A stretch of DNA of 64,000 bases from Nioella sediminis (GTDB taxonomy: Bacteria > Pseudomonadota > Alphaproteobacteria > Rhodobacterales > Rhodobacteraceae): positions 21,260 to 85,259 of the forward strand of contig NZ_MNBL01000016.1 of assembly GCF_001879695.1 (NCBI RefSeq), in the 5' to 3' direction. The notes under the pieces were generated by a model that was given only the letters and a program-made list of their open reading frames with translations, was not told the origin of the DNA and made no database searches. Shown here in pieces: positions 17,287 through 27,048 of the stretch; the stretch's first letter is position 1, and every line of letters begins with the position of its first letter. The position numbers and the translations under genes were made by a program.

Positions 17287-18288
17287 CTACCGGCAATAGG
17301 CACCATTGCGGTAAGCGGCGACGTCGAAATGGAAATGGTCGCGGTGATAACGGTCCGCCCCCGGCCCCAGAACCGTGCCGAAGGTTCCGCAGGCAGCCTC
17401 GTGCAACTGCCTGAGGATGCGACCCTCTCGCCCGCCGTCCCAGTCGTCCAGCACCGAGATCTCGGACCCGTCCACCAGGCCGATCCCGGCGATATCAATG
17501 GCGTTTCCGGTGGCATGTTCCGACAGCCGCGCACCGGGCTGGTTGTTGCGCGTCCGGCAGGAATAGGAGGCGACAACGCGCAGCGACGCCACCCCGCCCC
17601 CATAGCGCCCCACTGTGGGGATGACCGCGTCGTTCAGCCACTCCTGCACCGCCACAGCCGTATCGCAGTTGATCGTGGCTGGCTGCGCCAGGGTGATACC
17701 GTCGATCTCGCGCACCCTTACGGGTTCCGCAATGCCACAGCCGTTGATCCGCCCCGGAATCCGCTCCAGCCGGTCCCCGATGATACCGCGTTGCCCGCAG
17801 AGCGCCCCGCGCAGGCCCGGCTGCGTCACCCGCCCCGGCGTGCCCCGCGTTTCCGCCGCGCGAATGGCTGCCGCCAGCCCCGCAGGCCGTTCCACGGGGC
17901 GCAAGGACACGCGCACCGCCGTCACACCCGGCGGGTTGAGCCGGTTTTGCCCCGTCAGAAGCGCCAGCAACCCGCGCGGCGGCCCCCTCTCTTCGGTCTC
18001 TTCCGGGGGCAGTTCTGCCACGATGGTCTGATCCGGGCGGATCTCCGTCACCTGCTCGGCCCGTCCGGGCCTGTAGATCGGCCGCAGGGACGCCGACGGC
18101 GCCAGATCGGTGGCCCGGATCGTCACCACAAGCGGATCGGAGGGGCCAACCACCCGGTCGGCCGGGCTTTGCGGTGCCGGGGTAGAGACAGGGCGCGGCA
18201 AGGGCCGCAGGGATTGCGCGGGCGCATAGGCCAGGGCTGGCAGGGCAAAGCCCAGTGCCGCCACCAATGCCGCCCGCGCCAGCCTCAT
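17287..18288 (-). CDS. Extensin-like family protein, exported
   Basis: 333 residues. It has a signal peptide ([22 protein letters not shown]) and a low-complexity Pro-rich middle (about 25-130). The C-terminal extensin-like domain (about 165-333) has CGIAEPVRVREIDGITLAQPA, CRTRNNQPGARLSEHATGNAID and the ending YHRDHFHFDVAAYRNG. The SEHATGNAID and HRDHFHFD motifs recall metal-binding residues of M15-type peptidases, so a periplasmic cell-wall hydrolase role is plausible but not shown. It is the last gene of the hisC - tyrA-type - extensin operon; its ATG overlaps the dehydrogenase stop (ATGA at 18285-18288). Its place with aromatic biosynthesis is probably chance co-transcription. Confidence 0.85.
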   Translation of the reverse strand: MRLARAALVAALGFALPALAYAPAQSLRPLPRPVSTPAPQSPADRVVGPSDPLVVTIRATDLAPSASLRPIYRPGRAEQVTEIRPDQTIVAELPPEETEERGPPRGLLALLTGQNRLNPPGVTAVRVSLRPVERPAGLAAAIRAAETRGTPGRVTQPGLRGALCGQRGIIGDRLERIPGRINGCGIAEPVRVREIDGITLAQPATINCDTAVAVQEWLNDAVIPTVGRYGGGVASLRVVASYSCRTRNNQPGARLSEHATGNAIDIAGIGLVDGSEISVLDDWDGGREGRILRQLHEAACGTFGTVLGPGADRYHRDHFHFDVAAYRNGAYCR

Positions 18289-19220
18289 CCCGCATCCCCG
18301 CCCTTGCGCGGCTTGACCCGGCCAAAGTCGGGCGCGTCGGTATCCTGACCGGCCTCGATAATGCCGCGCCGGATCGCCCGCGTGCGGGTGAAATAATCAT
18401 GCAGCGCATCGCCATCCCCCATGCGGATCGCCCGTTGCAGCACGAAGAGCTCCTCTGTGAAGCGGCCAAGGATATCCAGCACCGCCTCCTTGTTGGTCAG
18501 GAACACATCGCGCCACATGGTCGGGTCGCTGGCGGCAATCCGGGTGAAGTCGCGGAAACCGGCGGCGGAATACTTGATGACCTCGCTTTCGGTCACGCGC
18601 CGCAGGTGATCGGCGACGCCCACCATCGTGTAGGCGATAAGGTGCGGGGTATGCGAGGTCACCGCCAGCACGAGGTCATGATGCTCGGCGTCCATTTCCT
18701 CGACATTTGCCCCCATGCCTTCCCATAGCGCGCGCAGCTTCGCCACCGCCTCCGGGTCGCTGCCCTCGGCCGGGGTCAGCAGGGTGTAGCGGTTCTCGAA
18801 CAGTTCCGCGAAGCCAGAGCGGGGGCCGGAATGCTCCGTCCCGGCCAGCGGGTGGCCGGGGATGAAATGTACGCCCTCGGGCAGATGCGGGCCAACGCTG
18901 TCGATCACGTCCTTCTTCACCGATCCCACATCGGTAATCGTCGTGCCCGGGGCCAGATGCGGCGCCATCGATTCGGCCACGCGGCCCATTGCACCCACGG
19001 GCACCGCCAGAACCACCAGATCGGCGCCTTCCACGGCCTCGGAAGCGCTGTCCACGACCCTATCACAGAGTCCGATTTCCCTTGCCACGTCGCGCGTTTC
19101 CGCCGACCGCGCGGTGCCCACGATCTCACCGGCCAACCCGTCGCGCCGCATGGCGTGGGCCATCGAGCCGGCAATAAGTCCTAGGCCGATCAGCGCCACC
19201 TTCTGGTAAATCACGCTCAT
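18285..19220 (-). CDS. Prephenate/arogenate dehydrogenase (TyrA/TyrC type)
   Basis: 311 residues. It oxidatively decarboxylates prephenate or arogenate in tyrosine synthesis in the cytoplasm. The Rossmann motif GLGLIAGS (12-19) is followed by VGSVKKDV and the substrate-binding [11 protein letters not shown] (near 122-132), then [13 protein letters not shown], all typical of the family. There is no chorismate mutase domain or ACT domain, so it is the short monofunctional form. The start was set at the ATG at 19220, which overlaps the hisC stop (ATGA); the frame stays open upstream to about 19616 but inside hisC. The substrate choice between prephenate and arogenate cannot be read. Confidence 0.92.
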   Translation of the reverse strand: MSVIYQKVALIGLGLIAGSMAHAMRRDGLAGEIVGTARSAETRDVAREIGLCDRVVDSASEAVEGADLVVLAVPVGAMGRVAESMAPHLAPGTTITDVGSVKKDVIDSVGPHLPEGVHFIPGHPLAGTEHSGPRSGFAELFENRYTLLTPAEGSDPEAVAKLRALWEGMGANVEEMDAEHHDLVLAVTSHTPHLIAYTMVGVADHLRRVTESEVIKYSAAGFRDFTRIAASDPTMWRDVFLTNKEAVLDILGRFTEELFVLQRAIRMGDGDALHDYFTRTRAIRRGIIEAGQDTDAPDFGRVKPRKGGDAG

Positions 19221-20299
19221 GCCGTGCCTCCGAAATCCGCCATCGCATCCAGAACGCGGGTGACATCCGCCTCGGACCCGACCGTGATGCGGATGCAGTC
19301 GGGCAGGCCATAGCCCGCCACCAGCCGCACGATGATGCCCTTCGATTTCAGATGCGCGTCGGCGGCCTGTGCCGTTGCCGCATCCCCCATCCGGCAGAGG
19401 ATGAAATTGCCCTCGGACGGATCGGAGGGGTAGCCAAGCGCCGCCATGCCCTCCGCCAGCCGCTTGCGCTGTGCGCTGTTCACGGCCCGGCAATGATCCA
19501 CATATCCGGTATCGCGCACCGCAGCCTCGGCCCCCGCCAGCGCCAGCGTAGACAGGTTGAACGGCCCGCGAACCCGGTTCAACACGTCGATCACGGCGCG
19601 GGGGGCATAACCCCAACCGACCCGCAGCCCGCCAAGCCCATAGATCTTGGAAAAGGTCCGGGTCATCACGACGTTGTCGCGCGCATCCACAAGGCCCGCG
19701 CCGCCATCGAACCCATCCACATATTCCGCATAGGCCCCGTCCAGAACCAGCAGGCAGTTCTCGGGCAAGCCCGCCGCCAGTCGCGCCACCTCGTTTCCGC
19801 CGATCATGGTGCCGGTGGGATTGTTGGGGTTGGCGATGAAGACAAGCCGCGTGCGGCTGGTCACCTTGTCAAGAATCGCGTCGACATCGACCGTCCGCTC
19901 CCGTTCCGGCGCGACCACGGGCGTTGCCCCCGCCGCAAGGGCGGAGATCTTGTACATGAGGAACCCGTGTTCCGTATAAAGCACCTCGTCGTCCGGCCCC
20001 GCATAGGCCTGGCACAGGAAGGTGATGATCTCGTCCGAGCCGACACCGCAGATGATCCGGTCGGGGTCCAGCCCATGCACCTCGCCAATGGCGTTTCGCA
20101 ACGCGGCATGATCGGTGGACGGGTAAAGATGCATCGCCCCCGCCGCAGCCTGAACCGCCTCCACGGCCTTCGGCCCCGGCCCGAACGGGTTCTCGTTCGA
20201 GCTGAGCTTCAGCGGCTTTTCCTGCCCCGCGATGGAGGCCCCCCCGCCCTGGTAGAGCGCGATCTCCATAATGCCGGGTTGCGGGCGGATCTGGGTCAT
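19217..20299 (-). CDS. hisC: Histidinol-phosphate / aromatic aminotransferase HisC
   Basis: 360 residues, fold type I PLP enzyme. Visible are [13 protein letters not shown] (31-43), NPNNPTG (157-163), DGAY (187-190) and [15 protein letters not shown] with the PLP lysine at about 218. DGAY has Gly where many HisC proteins have Glu (DEAY); the PLP-contacting Asp and Tyr are kept. HisC proteins often also transaminate aromatic oxo acids, and the coupled downstream TyrA-type gene suggests a role in tyrosine/phenylalanine synthesis here. The ATG at 20299 places the usual short N-terminal arm before the substrate-binding region. It is the first gene of its operon. Confidence 0.92.
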   Translation of the reverse strand: MTQIRPQPGIMEIALYQGGGASIAGQEKPLKLSSNENPFGPGPKAVEAVQAAAGAMHLYPSTDHAALRNAIGEVHGLDPDRIICGVGSDEIITFLCQAYAGPDDEVLYTEHGFLMYKISALAAGATPVVAPERERTVDVDAILDKVTSRTRLVFIANPNNPTGTMIGGNEVARLAAGLPENCLLVLDGAYAEYVDGFDGGAGLVDARDNVVMTRTFSKIYGLGGLRVGWGYAPRAVIDVLNRVRGPFNLSTLALAGAEAAVRDTGYVDHCRAVNSAQRKRLAEGMAALGYPSDPSEGNFILCRMGDAATAQAADAHLKSKGIIVRLVAGYGLPDCIRITVGSEADVTRVLDAMADFGGTA

Positions 20300-20600
20300 G
20301 TTTCGGAACCTTCTGGTAACCTGTCCGGCGCGTTTTAGCGGCCCCACCCGCCCTTGGGAAGCCGCGCCCGACACTCCGGCGGCAATCAGTCTGCGACATC
20401 AATGCTTTCGTTAAGGTTAACAGGCGCTCCACCCCGAAACACCCTCACCCTTTCATCTTGGCCAAAATACCTCGGGGGAGCCGCCGAAAGGCGGCGGGGG
20501 CAGCGCCCGCATCCCCGGTCGAAACCTGCCGCGGCCTCGAACGCGGCCCGTCAGGGCCGCGCGGGTCGACGTGCCGAAGGCACGGCGAAATCCCTCCAGA
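20300..20600. other. Noncoding stretch with several hairpins between lyxose isomerase and hisC
   Basis: 301 bases without a credible gene. From left to right there is an AT-richer part (about 20390-20425) likely to hold the hisC promoter, then the string CTTGGCCAAAATACC (about 20457-20471), which I believe recurs in Rhodobacterales genomes (memory, unchecked), then three hairpins: GCCGCC-GAAA-GGCGGC (20480-20495), GCGGCCC-GTCA-GGGCCGC (20543-20560) and GTGCC-GAA-GGCAC (20571-20583). None has a good U-run, so they are not standard terminators for the minus-strand gene ending at 20601 or for anything on the plus strand. Confidence 0.6.
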
Positions 20601-21287
20601 TCATCCCAACCAGCGCCCGTAATCCGACACCAGCAGATGCGTCGGCGCAACATCCTCTTCGATCTCTGCAAACCGCCCGATCGGATCGCGGAACCAGTTA
20701 TCCGCCTCGTCGTCATTCACGGTGGACACCTCGCCGATCAGCACATCGCCGCCCTCGCCCCAGAACGCGTGCCAGTCGCCGGGCACCAGCGTGATGCTTT
20801 CACCCGGCTGAAACAGCAGCACCTCTCCGGGCGCATAGTCCCGCGCGATCCCGTCGCACAGAACCGTGCCGCCCGCCCTCTCGTCGAGACTGCCATCCGG
20901 GGCCGAGCCAAAAAGCTCGATCGCCATGACTGCCCCGCCCCGGTTGATGATATCTTCCGCCTTCAGGTAATGCCGGTGCATGGGGCTCAGCTGATCCTTG
21001 CGGGAAATCAGCAGTTTCTCGGCATAGCACATGCCGCCGCCCCGCTTCAGATCCACCTGCCGTCCGTTCCTGAGCGTAAACAGAAACAGCCCCATATCCT
21101 CGAACCGGCCCGCGCCGTAATCGGTGATGTCCCAGCCCATTCGGCCCTCGATCAGCCGCGAAATCTCCCCCCGGCGCGCCTTCATCTCTTCGGGGGTCCA
21201 ATAGGCGAAAGGGGGCAGGGCAAAGCCGAAGGACCGGATGAAGGCATCTGCCTCGGCCATGATGTCGTTGATCTCGGAGCGTTTCAC
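20601..21287 (-). CDS. D-lyxose/D-mannose ketol-isomerase (LyxI family)
   Basis: 228 residues, cupin-fold sugar isomerase. Family marks are VKRSEINDIMAEADAFI at the start, FGFALPPFAYWTPEEM, then metal-binding MHRHYLKAEDIINRGGG and the later PGDWHAFWGEGGDVLIGEVS. It would interconvert D-lyxose/D-xylulose or D-mannose/D-fructose in the cytoplasm. The start is a GTG at 21287: AGGAGG sits 8 bases upstream and homologues start with the KRSEIN segment. The frame is open to 21371, but without a ribosome-binding site. The gene is single, flanked by noncoding sequence on one side and hppD on the other, with no sugar transporter or kinase near. Confidence 0.85.
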   Translation of the reverse strand: MKRSEINDIMAEADAFIRSFGFALPPFAYWTPEEMKARRGEISRLIEGRMGWDITDYGAGRFEDMGLFLFTLRNGRQVDLKRGGGMCYAEKLLISRKDQLSPMHRHYLKAEDIINRGGAVMAIELFGSAPDGSLDERAGGTVLCDGIARDYAPGEVLLFQPGESITLVPGDWHAFWGEGGDVLIGEVSTVNDDEADNWFRDPIGRFAEIEEDVAPTHLLVSDYGRWLG

Positions 21288-21412
21288 TTGAGGGGCCTCC
21301 TGTCCGCTAACTGCGTCCCCTTCTGCCCTCCGAAACCTGTTCCGGCAAATGAAAACCCCCGCCCGGATCACCGGACGGGGGCCCTCCCCGGGTCTTTGAC
21401 GCGTCGCCCTGA

Positions 21413-22525
21413 TCAGGCCGCGTCACCCTTTTCTTCCTCCGTGAACAGCCCGCGTTCGATCTGTTCGGCCTCGATCGATTCAAACAGCGCCTTGAAGTTG
21501 CCCTCGCCGAACCCGTCATCGCCCTTGCGCTGGATGAACTCGAAGAAGATCGGCCCGATCACGGTCTTGGAGAAGATCTGCAACAGGATCTTCGTTTCCC
21601 CCCCATCGACCACGCCTTCGCCGTCGATCAGGATGCCGTGCTTCATCATCTTCTCTTTCGGCTCGTCATGGCCTTTCACACGATCATAAGACAGGTCGTA
21701 ATAGGCCTCGTTCGGGCCGGGCATGAAACGGATACCGGCATTCGAAATCAGGTCGGTCGAGGCATAGATATTCTCGGTCCCCACGGCGATGTGCTGAATG
21801 CCCTCGCCCTTGTAGCGCTTGAGATATTCGACAATCTGCCCCTTCTCGCCCCGGTCCTCGTTGATCGGAATGCGGATGCGCCCGCAGGGTGAGGTCAGCG
21901 CGCGGGAATAAAGCCCGGTGAACTTGCCCTCGATATCGAAGAAGCGGATTTCCTTGAAGTTGAACAGGTCGCCATAGAAGTTGAACCAGACGTCCATGTT
22001 GCCCTTGTGGACATTGTGGGTCAGGTGATCGAGGTAGTAGAAGCCTGCCCCCTGCGGATGGGCGCTGCTGATCCAGTCGAATTCCTCGTTATAGGGCGAG
22101 GTATCGAAATACCGGTCGGTGAAATAGATCAGGCTGCCGCCGATCCCCTTGATCGCGGGCCAGTCGAGCGTCTTGTCCGCGCCCTCATAGGGTTCCGCGC
22201 CCTTGGAAATCGCATGCTCATAGGCGTGCTGCGCATCGACGACGCGCCAGGCCATGGCGGGGGCACAGGGGCCATGCTCCTCGACGAACGTGGCGGCAAA
22301 ACTGCCCGGCTCGGCGTTCAGGATGTAGGAAATATCGCCCTGCTGCCACAGTTCTACCGCCTTGGTCTTGTGGTTGGCGGTGTGAACGAACCCCATCTTG
22401 GCGAAGAGATCGCGAAGCTGTTGCGGATCGGGATGGGCGAATTCAACGAATTCGAACCCGTCGGTTCCGGCGGGGTTCTCTTTGGAAATGGTGGCGCGGG
22501 GGGCGTCATGCGGGAACGGGCCCAT
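21413..22525 (-). CDS. hppD: 4-hydroxyphenylpyruvate dioxygenase
   Basis: 370 residues. The Fe(II) enzyme turns 4-hydroxyphenylpyruvate into homogentisate, the second step of tyrosine breakdown. The three iron ligands are visible: His167 (LDHLTHNV), His245 (GIQHIAVGT) and Glu329 (FFEFIQRKGDDGFGEGNF). RIPINEDRGEKGQI and GIRFMPGPNEAYY are also typical. The ATG at 22525 is preceded by AGGAGG at 6 bases. The Lrp/AsnC regulator gene diverges from it, 141 bases away, and is the obvious candidate regulator. Homogentisate dioxygenase is not in the window. Confidence 0.95.
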   Translation of the reverse strand: MGPFPHDAPRATISKENPAGTDGFEFVEFAHPDPQQLRDLFAKMGFVHTANHKTKAVELWQQGDISYILNAEPGSFAATFVEEHGPCAPAMAWRVVDAQHAYEHAISKGAEPYEGADKTLDWPAIKGIGGSLIYFTDRYFDTSPYNEEFDWISSAHPQGAGFYYLDHLTHNVHKGNMDVWFNFYGDLFNFKEIRFFDIEGKFTGLYSRALTSPCGRIRIPINEDRGEKGQIVEYLKRYKGEGIQHIAVGTENIYASTDLISNAGIRFMPGPNEAYYDLSYDRVKGHDEPKEKMMKHGILIDGEGVVDGGETKILLQIFSKTVIGPIFFEFIQRKGDDGFGEGNFKALFESIEAEQIERGLFTEEEKGDAA

Positions 22526-22666
22526 GGGCGTTTCCTCCTGTCTGGTGTTCGCTTGGGTCAAATTTACCGCATACACCCCGCATGAAATGCGCGAACTTCA
22601 TTGCCATTGCTGATTTCTGCGCGATGAACTAGCGTAATTTTTGAATATCACGCGAGATAAACGCAT
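22526..22666. promoter_or_regulatory. Divergent promoter region hppD / Lrp-type regulator
   Basis: 141 bases between the two starts. The part at about 22590-22665 is AT-richer (for example GCGTAATTTTTGAATATCACG at 22632-22652, an imperfect dyad), a plausible binding site for the divergent Lrp-family regulator. No exact consensus promoter is evident. Confidence 0.45.
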
Positions 22667-23122
22667 ATGATCGACGACATCGACCGCCGCCTGTTGAAGG
22701 CGATTCAGCACAATGCGGGGCTGACCGCGCAGGAATTGGGCGACCGGCTGAACCTGTCGGCCAGCCAGGCAGGCCGCCGCCGCCAGCGGCTGGAACAGGC
22801 GGGCATTGTCACCGGGTCCCGCGCCGTGGTCTCGCCCGAGGCGCTCGGCCTTACCGTTCAGGCCTTCGTGCAGGTCCAGATGGCCACCCATGATCCCGCG
22901 CAGGTCCGCGCCTTCACCCGGATCGTCGATACGCGGCCCGAAATCATCTCGGCCTGGACCCTGACGGGCGAGGCTGATTACCTGCTCAGGGTCTACTGCA
23001 CCGATCTGGGCGCGTTGCACCGGCTGATTCACGAGGTCATCCTGCCCACCCCCGCCGTCGCGCGGGTGCAAAGCCAGATCGTCATGGACCAGCAGAAACC
23101 CGACGCGCCGCTGCCCACCTGA
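22667..23122 (+). CDS. Lrp/AsnC family transcriptional regulator
   Basis: 151 residues. The N-terminal winged helix-turn-helix (about 2-60) starts with the family phrase IDDIDRRLLKAIQHNAGLTAQELG and includes LSASQAGRRRQRLEQAGIV. The C-terminal RAM effector-binding domain (about 65-145) contains TGEADYLLRVYCTDLGAL. Proteins of this family form octamers or other dimer multimers and sense amino acids. Divergence from hppD suggests tyrosine-responsive control of that gene, which is an inference. There is no second target next to it; the antiporter downstream is on the same strand but 71 bases away. Confidence 0.9.
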   Translation: MIDDIDRRLLKAIQHNAGLTAQELGDRLNLSASQAGRRRQRLEQAGIVTGSRAVVSPEALGLTVQAFVQVQMATHDPAQVRAFTRIVDTRPEIISAWTLTGEADYLLRVYCTDLGALHRLIHEVILPTPAVARVQSQIVMDQQKPDAPLPT

Positions 23123-23193
23123 CAGCCTGTCCTGTTGCCAAACCTCCGCAGACCCGCGATGCTGCACCTGCGAACACGTCAGGACTGCTACAC

Positions 23194-25104
23194 ATGGATT
23201 CCATCCTTTTCGAGGCCACGCTCTACCTCGCCGCGATGGTGATCGCGGTGCCGCTTTCGGTGCGGCTCGGGCTTGGGTCCGTGTTGGGCTATCTCATCGC
23301 CGGCATCGCGCTGGCCCCCATTCTCTATCAGGTTGGGGCCGATCCGCACGGGCTGCAACATGTGGCGGAGTTCGGCGTTGTCATGATGCTGTTCCTGATC
23401 GGGCTGGAGCTGAACCCCAAGGGCCTGTGGGAAATGCGCGACAAGCTGGTGGGGCTTGGCGGCGCACAGATCGGCCTGTCTACGGCGGTTCTTGGGGGCG
23501 GGGCCTTCATCCTCGGCCTGCCCTGGCAACAGGCGCTGGCCGTGGGGCTGATCTTCGCGCTGTCGTCAACCGCGATCGTCCTGCAAACCCTGACCGAAAA
23601 GAAACTGCTGCGCACCGGTGGCGGGCGATCCGCCTTCTCGGTCCTGCTGACGCAGGATATCGCCGTCATCCCGATGCTGGCGCTCTTGCCGCTGCTTGCC
23701 ACCATACCTGCCGCCCAGTTTTCCCCCGATGGCTCGATCCAGCGCCCCGGCATGGAGGCCGCCGCCGAGACCGGTATGTCGCTGGTCGAGGGCCTGCCCG
23801 CCTGGGGCGTGACGCTGATCACCATCGCCGCCGTTGCCGCCGTCATTGTCGGGGGGCGCTTCCTGACACGGCCGTTGTTTCAGTTCATCCACATGGCGCG
23901 GCTGCGCGAGATGTACACCGCCGTGGCGCTGGTCATCGTCGTGGGCATCGCCTTCCTGATGCTGCTGGTCGGCCTCTCCCCCGCGCTTGGGGCCTTCATC
24001 GCGGGCGTGGTGCTGGCCAATTCCGAGTTCAAGCACGAGCTTGAGGCGAATATCGAGCCCTTCAAGGGCCTGCTTCTGGGGCTTTTCTTCATCACCGTGG
24101 GCGCAGGCATTCATTTCGATGTGCTCTGGACGCATCTTTTCACGATCATTGGCCTGACGCTGGCGGTGATGATCTCCAAGGGGCTCATCCTGTACGGGAT
24201 CGGCCTTGCAGCGGGCCTGCGGGGCCGCGACCAATGGCTGTTCACCCTCAGCCTGGCGCAGGCGGGCGAGTTCGGCTTCGTGCTGATCTCCTACGCGGTC
24301 GGCAGTCACGTTCTGCCCAATCACATCTCTGAAATCCTGCTGCTGGTCGTCGCCCTGTCGATGCTGCTGACGCCACTTTTCTTCATCCTCTACGAGCTCC
24401 TGTCAAAGCTGGTGAAAGACACCGCCGAGGAAGGCCCCGCCCACGATGAGATCGACAACCCCGAAAGCATCATCATCGCAGGTACAGGCCGCTTCGGGCA
24501 GGTGGTCAACCGGATGCTGCAATTGTCGGGCTTCAAGACCGTGGTGCTGGACGCGGACCTCGCCACGATCCAGCTTTTGCGCCGCTTTGGCATTCACGGC
24601 TATTTCGGCGACCCTACGCGGCCCGAACTGCTGCATGCGGCGGGGCTCGACCATGCCAAGGTGCTGGTCGTGGCCATGGACGGCAAGGAGGACGTGCTGA
24701 AACTAGTGCGCTACGCCCGCCGCCGCCGCCCCGATATCCACATCGTCGCCCGCGCCTATGATCGGGTGCACACCTATGAACTCTACCAAGCGGGCGCCAA
24801 TGACATCGTGCGCGAGATGTTCGACAGCTCGCTGCGCGCCGGGCGCTACGTGCTGGAAAACATGGGGCTGTCGGAATACGAGGCGCATGAGATGGAAATG
24901 GCCTTCTACCGCCACGACCGTCACGTGCTGCGCGAACTGGCAGAGCTCTGGCAGCCCGGCGTTCCGCTGGCCGAGAATGACGCCTATGTGGCCCGCTCGC
25001 GCGAGTTGAACGCCAATCTGGAAACCGCCATCGCCACGCATCTGGACGAGGCCGAGCTGCCAGAGCCGGTCGAGGACGAAGAGTCCTCGCGCGACGGCGT
25101 TTAG
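23194..25104 (+). CDS. CPA2-family cation:proton antiporter with RCK/TrkA-N domain (KefB/KefC-like)
   Basis: 636 residues. The N-terminal Na+/H+ exchanger domain (about 1-400, 12 or so membrane helices, with [13 protein letters not shown] and [13 protein letters not shown]) is followed by a cytoplasmic TrkA-N nucleotide-binding domain starting near residue 428 ([18 protein letters not shown]) and ending near 550, then a short charged tail. This layout is that of KefB/KefC-type potassium efflux antiporters or YbaL-like proteins. No KefF/KefG ancillary gene is beside it. The ATG at 23194 lies just before the first helix. Ion and trigger are not readable. Confidence 0.88.
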   Translation: MDSILFEATLYLAAMVIAVPLSVRLGLGSVLGYLIAGIALAPILYQVGADPHGLQHVAEFGVVMMLFLIGLELNPKGLWEMRDKLVGLGGAQIGLSTAVLGGGAFILGLPWQQALAVGLIFALSSTAIVLQTLTEKKLLRTGGGRSAFSVLLTQDIAVIPMLALLPLLATIPAAQFSPDGSIQRPGMEAAAETGMSLVEGLPAWGVTLITIAAVAAVIVGGRFLTRPLFQFIHMARLREMYTAVALVIVVGIAFLMLLVGLSPALGAFIAGVVLANSEFKHELEANIEPFKGLLLGLFFITVGAGIHFDVLWTHLFTIIGLTLAVMISKGLILYGIGLAAGLRGRDQWLFTLSLAQAGEFGFVLISYAVGSHVLPNHISEILLLVVALSMLLTPLFFILYELLSKLVKDTAEEGPAHDEIDNPESIIIAGTGRFGQVVNRMLQLSGFKTVVLDADLATIQLLRRFGIHGYFGDPTRPELLHAAGLDHAKVLVVAMDGKEDVLKLVRYARRRRPDIHIVARAYDRVHTYELYQAGANDIVREMFDSSLRAGRYVLENMGLSEYEAHEMEMAFYRHDRHVLRELAELWQPGVPLAENDAYVARSRELNANLETAIATHLDEAELPEPVEDEESSRDGV

Positions 25105-26117
25105 CCGTCCGACACACCGGCCTCTGCAAAGGTCGCCATGCCGGAATGACAGGCAATCGCGCCTTTCAGCACGTTGATCGCCAGCGCCGCGCCCGACCCT
25201 TCGCCAAGCCGCATGTTCAGCGCCAAGAGCGGCTCTTTGCCAAGCCGTTTCAGAACCGCGCCATGGGCGGTTTCCGCCGACAGATGCCCCGCCACCGCGT
25301 GATCCAGCGCACCCGGCACGGCCTGCGCCAGAGTGGCCGCTGCCGCCGTGCAGATGAACCCGTCGAGGATGACCGGAACGCGCAAGACCCGCGCGCGGGC
25401 AATCGCGCCCGCCATCGCCGCAAGCTCCCGCCCGCCAAGGCAGCGCAACGCCTCCAGCGCATCCTCGCCCGCCTGCGGGTTCGCCGCCAGCCCCTCGGCC
25501 ACGACCTGCGCCTTCAGCGCCAGGCCCGCGTCATCGACGCCCGTGCCCCGGCCCGTCCAGTCGGCGGCCTCCCCGCCAAAGAGCGCCAGCGCGATGGCGG
25601 CGGCAGAGGTCGTGTTGCCAATGCCCATCTCGCCGGTGACCAGCAGGTCGGCCTTGGGATCGACCGCATTCCAGCCAGTCGCCAGTGCCACCAGAACCTC
25701 CGCCTCGCTCATCGCCGGGCCGGTCGAGAAATCCGCCGTGGGCCGGTCCAGATCCAGCGCATGGACCTGCATGGACGCCCCCGCCGCCTTCGACAGCTGG
25801 TTGATCGCGGCACCGCCCGCCTCGAAATTGGCGACCATCTGCACCGTGACCTCCGCCGGAAAGGCCGAGACACCGCGCGCCGTCACCCCATGGTTGCCCG
25901 CGAAGATCAACACCTGCGGGGCATTGAGCGACGGCCGCGCATCGCCGCGCCAACCCGCATACCAGATCGCCAGATCCTCCAGCCGACCGAGCGCCCCCGG
26001 CGGCTTGGTCAGCTGCCCGTTGCGGTCCTGTGCACCCGAAATGGCAGCGCTGTCCGGGCCGGGGGCCTCCGCCAGAAGGGCACGGAACTCGGCAAGGCTG
26101 GTGAAGGGCGTGGTCAT
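25101..26117 (-). CDS. cobT: Nicotinate-nucleotide-dimethylbenzimidazole phosphoribosyltransferase CobT
   Basis: 338 residues. It makes alpha-ribazole phosphate for the lower ligand of vitamin B12. Visible are [34 protein letters not shown] and the C-terminal [19 protein letters not shown], which carries the catalytic Glu of the family. The start was set at the ATG at 26117; in-frame ATG at 26138 and TTG at 26144 are alternatives with no better ribosome-binding site. It is divergent from cobS, with the two starts about 90 bases apart, and the stop overlaps the end of the antiporter gene by 4 bases (convergent). Confidence 0.93.
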   Translation of the reverse strand: MTTPFTSLAEFRALLAEAPGPDSAAISGAQDRNGQLTKPPGALGRLEDLAIWYAGWRGDARPSLNAPQVLIFAGNHGVTARGVSAFPAEVTVQMVANFEAGGAAINQLSKAAGASMQVHALDLDRPTADFSTGPAMSEAEVLVALATGWNAVDPKADLLVTGEMGIGNTTSAAAIALALFGGEAADWTGRGTGVDDAGLALKAQVVAEGLAANPQAGEDALEALRCLGGRELAAMAGAIARARVLRVPVILDGFICTAAAATLAQAVPGALDHAVAGHLSAETAHGAVLKRLGKEPLLALNMRLGEGSGAALAINVLKGAIACHSGMATFAEAGVSDG

Positions 26118-26206
26118 CGGCGTCGGTCTCTCTGTCATTGCCAAAGGGGCGTTTGGGCGGATATGCCGGATTGTCCATTGGAATGCGACCGAAAGGATCC
26201 GGGATC

Positions 26207-26962
26207 ATGGCCCCGCGCGACATTCTGCAACAGATTACCGGCGATCTGCGCCTGTCCCTCGGGTTGCTGACCCGATTGCCCCTGCCGGGTGAGCCCGACC
26301 TGACCCGTGGCGCGGCGGCGGCCTGGGCCTGGCCGCTGGCGGGACTGGCCCCTGCCCTGCTGGCCGGTCTTGCGATCTGGCTGACCTCGGGTCTCGGGGC
26401 CGGGCTGTCGGCAGCCCTGGCGCTTGCGGTCATGGCGATGGTCACCGGCGCGATGCATGAGGACGGGCTGGCCGACACGGCAGACGGGCTCTGGGGCGGC
26501 TGGACGGTGGAGCGGCGGCTGGAGATCATGAAGGACAGCCATATCGGCACCTACGGGGTGCTGGCGCTGATCCTGTCGGTATTGGCGCGCTGGTCGCTGC
26601 TGGCCGGGCTGATTGCGGCAGGGCAGGCTTTGCCGGCGTTGATGGCGGCCGCGCTGCTGTCACGTGTGCCGATGGTGGCGCTGATGGCCTGGATGCCACC
26701 CGCCCGCGAGGGCGGATTGTCTCGGGCGGTGGGACGGCCCCCTCTGGAGGCCGCAGCGATCGGCGCAGGCGTGGCGCTATTGCTGGCCTTGATCCTGACC
26801 GGGGGGGCCGCGATCTGGGCGGCGCTGGCAGTGTCGCTCGTGGCGCTCGGCATCGGTGCGCTGGCACGGGCCAAGATCGGCGGGCAGACCGGCGATATCC
26901 TGGGGGCAAGCCAACAGCTTGCCGAAATCGCGGCGCTCGCCATTCTGGCCACAACGCTTTGA
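26207..26962 (+). CDS. cobS: Adenosylcobinamide-GDP ribazoletransferase CobS
   Basis: 251 residues, inner-membrane enzyme joining adenosylcobinamide-GDP to alpha-ribazole in the last step of cobalamin assembly. The family block MHEDGLADTADGLWGG (near residues 83-98) and EIMKDSHIGTYGV (about 107-119) carry the acidic metal-binding residues; the rest is hydrophobic helices. The ATG at 26207 has GAAAGG about 10 bases upstream; an in-frame ATG at 26183 is possible. With cobT it feeds the B12-dependent mutase at 50030-52159. No cobalamin riboswitch fits in the short region between cobT and cobS. Confidence 0.92.
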   Translation: MAPRDILQQITGDLRLSLGLLTRLPLPGEPDLTRGAAAAWAWPLAGLAPALLAGLAIWLTSGLGAGLSAALALAVMAMVTGAMHEDGLADTADGLWGGWTVERRLEIMKDSHIGTYGVLALILSVLARWSLLAGLIAAGQALPALMAAALLSRVPMVALMAWMPPAREGGLSRAVGRPPLEAAAIGAGVALLLALILTGGAAIWAALAVSLVALGIGALARAKIGGQTGDILGASQQLAEIAALAILATTL

Positions 26963-26972
26963 TCCAGGCGAC

Positions 26973-27039
26973 AAGGCGCTTGCAAGCGCCTTTGGGGAAG
27001 CGGTTTCGAAACCGCTTTCAAGGGCCTTCGAAGGCCCTT
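26973..27039. repeat. Three tandem perfect 20-bp palindromes with a shared frame
   Basis: Perfect palindromes at 26973-26992, 26998-27017 and 27020-27039. All three fit AAG-NNNN-TTS-SAA-NNNN-CTT: the outer AAG/CTT and the central TT/AA are fixed, while the inner four bases differ (GCGC, CGGT, GGCC) and their partners change to match. They lie directly after the cobS stop and before the carD terminator. They are not U-run terminators on either strand. Confidence 0.9.
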
Positions 27040-27048
27040 CCCCGCCCA

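Noticed and set aside
26118..26206. Cobalamin riboswitch between cobT and cobS
   Set aside because: The gap is too short and no B12-box-like string is visible.
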